From Mailhella massiliensis (GTDB taxonomy: Bacteria > Desulfobacterota > Desulfovibrionia > Desulfovibrionales > Desulfovibrionaceae), in the NCBI RefSeq assembly GCF_020741395.1, contig NZ_DYZA01000179.1:1-9575 (forward strand): a DNA stretch of 9,575 bases, written 5' to 3'. The notes under the pieces are model-generated. The model was not told the origin of the DNA, made no database searches, and was given only the letters and a program-made list of their open reading frames with translations. The position numbers and the translations under genes were made by a program. Below, piece by piece: positions 6,036 through 9,575 of the stretch (its first letter is position 1; each line of letters starts with the position of its first letter).

Positions 6036-6078
6036 ACATGCAGAGCCGCCTTCAGGCCTGCGGTTCCCAGGAGCATTT

Positions 6079-7116
6079 ATGAAACATATAGCCTCAGCGT
6101 TTCTTTCCGCCTTTCTGGCCTTTTCCTCCCTGCCCGCGTGGGCGGAACATTCTCCCTTCCCCGTGCCGGATACCGTGAGCCCGGAACTCAGAGCCATGAT
6201 CGAAAAGGGGATTCCCTCCGGCTGGGACAGGCCCCCCCAGAGCCTTGAAGATTGGAAGGCCTGGGCCTCCGCCATGGCCGAAAAGCAGTGCGCCGCCCTG
6301 CCCGCCCTTCGCGAAAAGCTGGGCGTGACCTCCAGATCTGCCGTCATGGGCGGCGTGCCGGTCTTCATCATAGAACCGAAGGATACGGCCGACGACGGAC
6401 GCATCCTCCTGCACCTGCACGGCGGCGGTTATGTGCTGGGCCGGGGCGAGGCAGGCACGCAGGAAGCCGTGCTCATGGCGGGACTCGGCAGGTTCAGAAT
6501 CATTTCCGTGGATTACCGCATGGCCCCTGACTACCCCTACCCCGCCGCCATGGATGATGCCATGGCCGTGTACCGTGAGCTTCTCACCAGGGCGCCTGCG
6601 GAGCGCATCGGCGTTTTCGGCACGTCCACGGGCGGGGCCATGACGCTTATCCTCGCTCTTCGTGCCAAGGCCGAAAATCTGCCCCTTCCCGCCGCTCTCG
6701 GAGCGGGAACCCCGTGGACGGAACTTAGCAAAACGGGCGACAGCTACTTCACCCACGAAGGGCTGGACAACGTGCTTGTGGGCTATGGCGGCTGGCTGGC
6801 CGGAGCGGCCCGGCTCTACAGCGCGGGGCACAGCATGGAAGACCCTTTCCTTTCCCCCATGTACGGTGATGTTCGGGGGTTGCCGCCCACCATGCTCACT
6901 TCCGGCACGCGGGACCTCTTCCTCAGCAACACCGTGCGTATGCACCTGAAGCTGCGTGAAGCGGGCGTGCCCGCCGACCTCATCGTTTTTGAAGGGCTCT
7001 CCCATGCACAGTACCACATGGATGAAGATATGCCGGAAGCCCGCTTCCACTTCCGCGAACTCAGCCGTTTCTTCCGCACGCATCTGAAAGAGGCCCGTCC
7101 CGAAGAGCGCAACTAG
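6079..7116 (+). CDS. Exported alpha/beta hydrolase, hormone-sensitive-lipase type
   Basis: A 345-residue carboxylesterase of the HSL (family IV) type. Residues 1-22 are a signal peptide (basic start, hydrophobic core, AWA cleavage site before E23), so it acts in the periplasm or outside. HGGG (114-117) is the oxyanion-hole motif, DYRMAP (145-150) the HSL signature, and the catalytic triad is S183 in GTSTG (181-185), D279 in SGTRD and H309 in GLSH. The usual GDSAG elbow reads GTSTG here, which keeps the nucleophile. The substrate is probably a short-chain ester or lactone and cannot be named more closely. AGGAG 5 bases ahead of the ATG fixes the start. It diverges from lysR and is its likely target. 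No convincing terminator follows. Confidence 0.92.
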   Translation: MKHIASAFLSAFLAFSSLPAWAEHSPFPVPDTVSPELRAMIEKGIPSGWDRPPQSLEDWKAWASAMAEKQCAALPALREKLGVTSRSAVMGGVPVFIIEPKDTADDGRILLHLHGGGYVLGRGEAGTQEAVLMAGLGRFRIISVDYRMAPDYPYPAAMDDAMAVYRELLTRAPAERIGVFGTSTGGAMTLILALRAKAENLPLPAALGAGTPWTELSKTGDSYFTHEGLDNVLVGYGGWLAGAARLYSAGHSMEDPFLSPMYGDVRGLPPTMLTSGTRDLFLSNTVRMHLKLREAGVPADLIVFEGLSHAQYHMDEDMPEARFHFRELSRFFRTHLKEARPEERN

Positions 7117-7250
7117 CTTTCCCTTTTCCCATTCCGCCCTTACGGCGCATCCCTCCCCGGACTTTCCCGGAAAGCCCGCTTCAGGATATGTTTCGCCCTG
7201 TCGAGCCCGGAAGAGACCTTCTCGCTCACCCGCAACAGCAAGGAGGCACC

Positions 7251-7379
7251 ATGCCGAGGTCCCTCGTCAACGCTTTGCCGACCGGCCTTCTTTTCAATCC
7301 GGCTCTTCCCGAACCAGCTCGGGATACCCCCCTCCCGTCGATGCCGCCCGCATCTGTCGGTGCGACACCCCGAATATGA
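7251..7379 (+). CDS. Possible 42-residue small ORF
   Basis: ATG at 7251 follows a perfect AAGGAGG by 4 bases. The predicted peptide is rich in proline (9 of 42) and alanine, with no membrane segment, signal peptide or known motif. Third codon positions are much less GC-rich than in the neighbouring genes, which argues against long-term coding. It may be a real small protein, a leader peptide for the exporter, or the intact start of a decayed gene. I do not recognise it. Confidence 0.25.
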   Translation: MPRSLVNALPTGLLFNPALPEPARDTPLPSMPPASVGATPRI

Positions 7380-7592
7380 ACAATAGGAAGCTGATCAACT
7401 TCTCCCCTTCAACAATATCGGCTCCTTTCCCCGCGACCCTGCTCTTCATTGCGGAAGAAAGGTGCAGGCCATGGAATGCAGGAAGAAAGCCCGCAGGCAG
7501 CGTACCCGGGGAACTTTTTCTCATCTAAGAAGTGTAGCATGGGCAATTCATGACCATGTGAGCATCATCCCCTTTGCGGACGTACCGAATTC

Positions 7593-7609
7593 TTCAAGTA
7601 AAGCTTGAA
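7593..7609. promoter_or_regulatory. Candidate operator upstream of the MFS exporter
   Basis: A perfect dyad, TTCAAG (7593-7598) and CTTGAA (7604-7609) with a 5-base centre, lies 74 bp before the exporter start. It lacks the T-N11-A pattern of LysR boxes, so a dimeric regulator of another family would be expected. No good promoter boxes were found around it. Confidence 0.4.
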
Positions 7610-7683
7610 ATAAATAGCGGGGCCGTTCTCCCGCTCTTCACATCCCTATGTGCAACACTTTCCAACCGCAGGTTGAATCCGCC

Positions 7684-8883
7684 ATGGAAGCTTCCCCCAT
7701 CACCCCTCCCCTTGCCAGAGCCCGCTGGTCCGCCGTCTTTTCCTTGTTCCTGGGCGTGACATGCCTTATTTCCGCCGAATTCACACCCGTGAGCCTGCTC
7801 ACTCCCCTTTCCCTGGGCCTCGGCATTTCCGAAGGCATGGCCGGCCAGAGCGTCACCGCCGTGGGCGCCCTCGCCGTGCTCACCAGTCTGCTGCTCGCCC
7901 CCCTCACCCCGCATACCGACAGGCGGCGCATACTCCTTATCCTTTCCGCCCTGCTCATCGCCTCCAATCTTCTGGTGGCCTCGGCCCGCAGCTATGCCGC
8001 ACTCATGCTGGGGCGCGCGCTGCTCGGCGTCTGCGTGGGCGGCTTCTGGTCTCTGGCCTCCGCCGTAACCATACAGCTTGTCCCGCAAAAGGATATCCCC
8101 CGCGCCCTGAGCATCCTTTATTCCGGTGTATCCGTGGCCACCATCCTTTCTCTTCCTCTGGCCAGCCTGCTGGAAGCGTATTTCGGCTGGCGCAACGTAT
8201 TCCTGTTCTCGACGCTTCCCGGCATCCTCTCCCTCCTCTGGCAGTATGCCGCCCTTCCCTCCATTCCGCCGCGCCCCGGCAACGACTTTCGCGCCATGTT
8301 CTCCCTGTTGAAGGTGAAATGGGTACTGGCAGGTATGACTGCCACCATCTTCAGCTATGGGGGGTATCACGCTCTCTTCACTTATCTGCGTCCCTGCCTG
8401 GAACACAACCTCCAGCTGGATCCGGTCGGGCTTTCCTCCATGCTTCTGGCCTACGGTACGGCCAATACCCTCGGTACGCTGTGCGCAGGGGTGATTCTGA
8501 ACAGGCATTTTCGCCTCACCATGCTCGGCGTGCACGGCTCACTCACGGCGGCAGCCCTGTTCCTGTTCCTCTTCCCCGGACATACGGCCGCATGCCTCGG
8601 GCTTCTCCTCTTCTGGGGTTTTGCCTTCGGCCTCATCTGCGTGGGCTGGACGGCATGGATAGCCCTCACCCTGGCCGACAAGGCGGAAATCGCCGGAGGG
8701 CTTTCCGTGGCGGCCATTCAGTTCTCCATAGGCCTGGCGGCAGCCGTGGGCGGCCGCATCTACGACAGCTCGGGCATGCCGGGCATCTTCACCCTGTCGG
8801 CGGCAATTCTTGCCTCGGCCGCGCTCCTTGCCCTGGCAAGCTTCGCGCTCCATGCAAAAAGTACCGGCAGAAGCCTGCATTAA
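7684..8883 (+). CDS. MFS exporter, NepI/AraJ-like
   Basis: A 399-residue, twelve-helix major facilitator protein of the drug:H+ antiporter-like group. It closely resembles E. coli NepI (purine ribonucleoside efflux) in segments recalled from that protein: RWSAVFS (14-20), AEFTPVSLLTP (31-41), GISEGMAGQSVT (47-58), GRALLG and GGFWSL (110-124), LVP and PRALS (132-143), GWRNVF (168-173), ADKAEIAG (331-338). The loop between helices 2 and 3 has the motif-A-like TDRRR (78-82). It probably expels a small molecule with proton antiport; the substrate is unproven. The start at 7684 is chosen for family N-terminal length; an in-frame ATG at 7648 adds 12 residues. Neither has a good Shine-Dalgarno, which is unusual here. 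Confidence 0.9.
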   Translation: MEASPITPPLARARWSAVFSLFLGVTCLISAEFTPVSLLTPLSLGLGISEGMAGQSVTAVGALAVLTSLLLAPLTPHTDRRRILLILSALLIASNLLVASARSYAALMLGRALLGVCVGGFWSLASAVTIQLVPQKDIPRALSILYSGVSVATILSLPLASLLEAYFGWRNVFLFSTLPGILSLLWQYAALPSIPPRPGNDFRAMFSLLKVKWVLAGMTATIFSYGGYHALFTYLRPCLEHNLQLDPVGLSSMLLAYGTANTLGTLCAGVILNRHFRLTMLGVHGSLTAAALFLFLFPGHTAACLGLLLFWGFAFGLICVGWTAWIALTLADKAEIAGGLSVAAIQFSIGLAAAVGGRIYDSSGMPGIFTLSAAILASAALLALASFALHAKSTGRSLH

Positions 8884-9037
8884 AAACAGTTCGGGAACCA
8901 TGCCTCCGCCACACCCATCCGGCCCCGCTCTCCGTGACGCGTTCTGCATCATCCCGAGAGCATCGTGCAAGAAATCGAGAGAAGAGGCTCTGTTTTTCCC
9001 CCATGTCCGGCGTTATCTTTTCCCTATGCCGGACGCA

Positions 9038-9064
9038 CGGAAGACGCCGCCCCGCGGCCTTCCG
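9038..9064. repeat. GC-rich hairpin before the cupin gene
   Basis: CGGAAG and GCCGC on the left pair with GCGGC and CTTCCG on the right: 11 pairs, a 2-base bulge (AC at 9044-9045) and a 3-base loop. No T-run follows on either strand, so it is not a standard terminator. It could affect readthrough from the exporter into the cupin gene. The rest of 8884-9110 shows no gene. Confidence 0.4.
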
Positions 9065-9110
9065 CAACGCATCTTCGACGCGCCCTCAAAAGCCTGACCA
9101 AGGAGCAGTC

Positions 9111-9518
9111 ATGGACACCATCACCGATCTTTTTCCCAGAGGAGAGGCCAATACCGCCTATGCCGCATACTTCACCGGCAACAGCTGGCTCAGCATGCTT
9201 TCCACGGAAGGCGTCGTCATCGGCAACGTGACCTTTGAACCCGGTTGCCGCAATCACTGGCACATCCATCACGCATCAAAAAACGGCGGACAGATACTTC
9301 TCTGCACCGCCGGGCGCGGCTGGTACCAGGAATGGGGCAGCCCTGCCCGGGAACTTTTTCCGGGCGACGTCGTCATCATTCCCGCCGGGGTGAAGCACTG
9401 GCACGGAGCAGCGAAAGACAGCTGGTTCGCCCATGTGGCCGTGGAAGTGCCGGGAGAAAACAGCCGCAATGAATGGCTGGAACCCGTGGAAGAGGACGAT
9501 TACGCGGCCCTTGCCTGA
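9111..9518 (+). CDS. Small cupin-domain protein
   Basis: A 135-residue single-domain cupin. Motif 1 is G45-x3-H49-W-H51-I-H53-H54 leading to GQILLCTAGRG (60-70), with glutamine (Q61) where many cupins have a metal-binding glutamate. Motif 2 is PGDVVIIPAGVKHWHG (84-99), giving H96 and H98. The histidines suggest a bound divalent metal. Such cupins often sit near carboxymuconolactone decarboxylase-like proteins, oxidoreductases, hydrolases and LysR regulators, as here, but the reaction is unknown. No signal peptide, so cytoplasmic. AAGGAG 5 bases ahead fixes the start. It lies 227 bp after the exporter and may have its own promoter, though none was recognised. Confidence 0.9.
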   Translation: MDTITDLFPRGEANTAYAAYFTGNSWLSMLSTEGVVIGNVTFEPGCRNHWHIHHASKNGGQILLCTAGRGWYQEWGSPARELFPGDVVIIPAGVKHWHGAAKDSWFAHVAVEVPGENSRNEWLEPVEEDDYAALA

Positions 9519-9575
9519 ACCGGAATGCACTTCGGCCCGGGCTTCTTTCTCCTGAGCGCCTGCGTGGGCGAAACG

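Larger units (their letters stand above)
7117..7683. other. 567-bp region without a confident gene
   Basis: Between the hydrolase and the exporter. It contains a short palindrome TTTCCCGGAAA (7163-7173), a 42-codon ORF with a strong ribosome-binding site (7251-7379), a dyad CATGG-N11-CCATG (7538-7558) and TTCAAG-N5-CTTGAA (7593-7609). From about 7380 to 7620 it is visibly more AT-rich than the flanking genes. No ORF in it has recognisable homology; decayed sequence, a small RNA or a long leader are all possible. Confidence 0.6.

Noticed and set aside
7294..7524. 76-codon minus-strand open frame in the long gap
   Set aside because: No ribosome-binding site, no recognisable motif and no support from codon use.
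7761..9518. 585-codon open frame that covers the exporter and ends with the cupin
   Set aside because: Only the last 135 codons have cupin homology and a Shine-Dalgarno. The rest is an off-frame reading of the exporter gene kept open by GC-rich codons, not a fusion protein.

Overview
The window looks like a chromosomal segment of a GC-rich, strictly anaerobic Desulfovibrionaceae-type bacterium (Desulfovibrio, Bilophila or Mailhella relatives). This assignment is inferred from gene content: an inserted-ferredoxin MinD ATPase beside an orange-protein/NifX-like protein, a nickel-pincer (lar) operon, a DUF362 ferredoxin protein, and strongly GC-ending codons. No RNA gene, insertion sequence or CRISPR array was seen.

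Layout. (1) 1-864, minus strand: a gene fusing a DUF134 DNA-binding domain to an orange-protein/NifX-type metal-cluster domain, followed 9 bp later by a MinD-type ATPase cut by the window edge. The fusion has a promoter overlapped by an inverted repeat, and a strong internal ribosome-binding site exactly at the domain junction. (2) 865-1260: a divergent control region of about 400 bp with four inverted repeats. (3) 1261-4716, plus strand: a tight operon larB-larC-larE-DUF362, with ATGA overlaps or an 11-bp gap, closed by a clear intrinsic terminator. LarB, LarC and LarE build the nickel-pincer nucleotide from nicotinic acid adenine dinucleotide. The set is unusual: LarC has only its N-terminal half, LarB differs at residues studied in the Lactiplantibacillus plantarum enzyme, LarE has a cysteine pattern suggesting a [4Fe-4S] sulfur-transfer enzyme, and no larA is present. 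(4) 4881-5774, minus: a LysR regulator divergent from (5) 6079-7116, an exported HSL-type alpha/beta hydrolase. The gap carries a T-N11-A dyad about 66 bp upstream of the predicted hydrolase start site and on the predicted -35 of lysR. (6) 7117-7683: 567 bp without a confident gene, holding one doubtful 42-codon ORF with a perfect Shine-Dalgarno and a dyad before the next gene. (7) 7684-8883: a NepI-like MFS exporter; (8) 9111-9518: a small cupin.

How it may work together (inference): the lar operon makes, or formerly made, a nickel-pincer-type cofactor, with DUF362 as a possible electron donor to an Fe-S LarE. The most notable feature is the combination of a LarC1-only LarC and a substituted LarB, in an operon that is otherwise tightly organised and so looks functional. 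The right half is a LysR-hydrolase-exporter-cupin neighbourhood of the small-molecule handling or detoxification kind.
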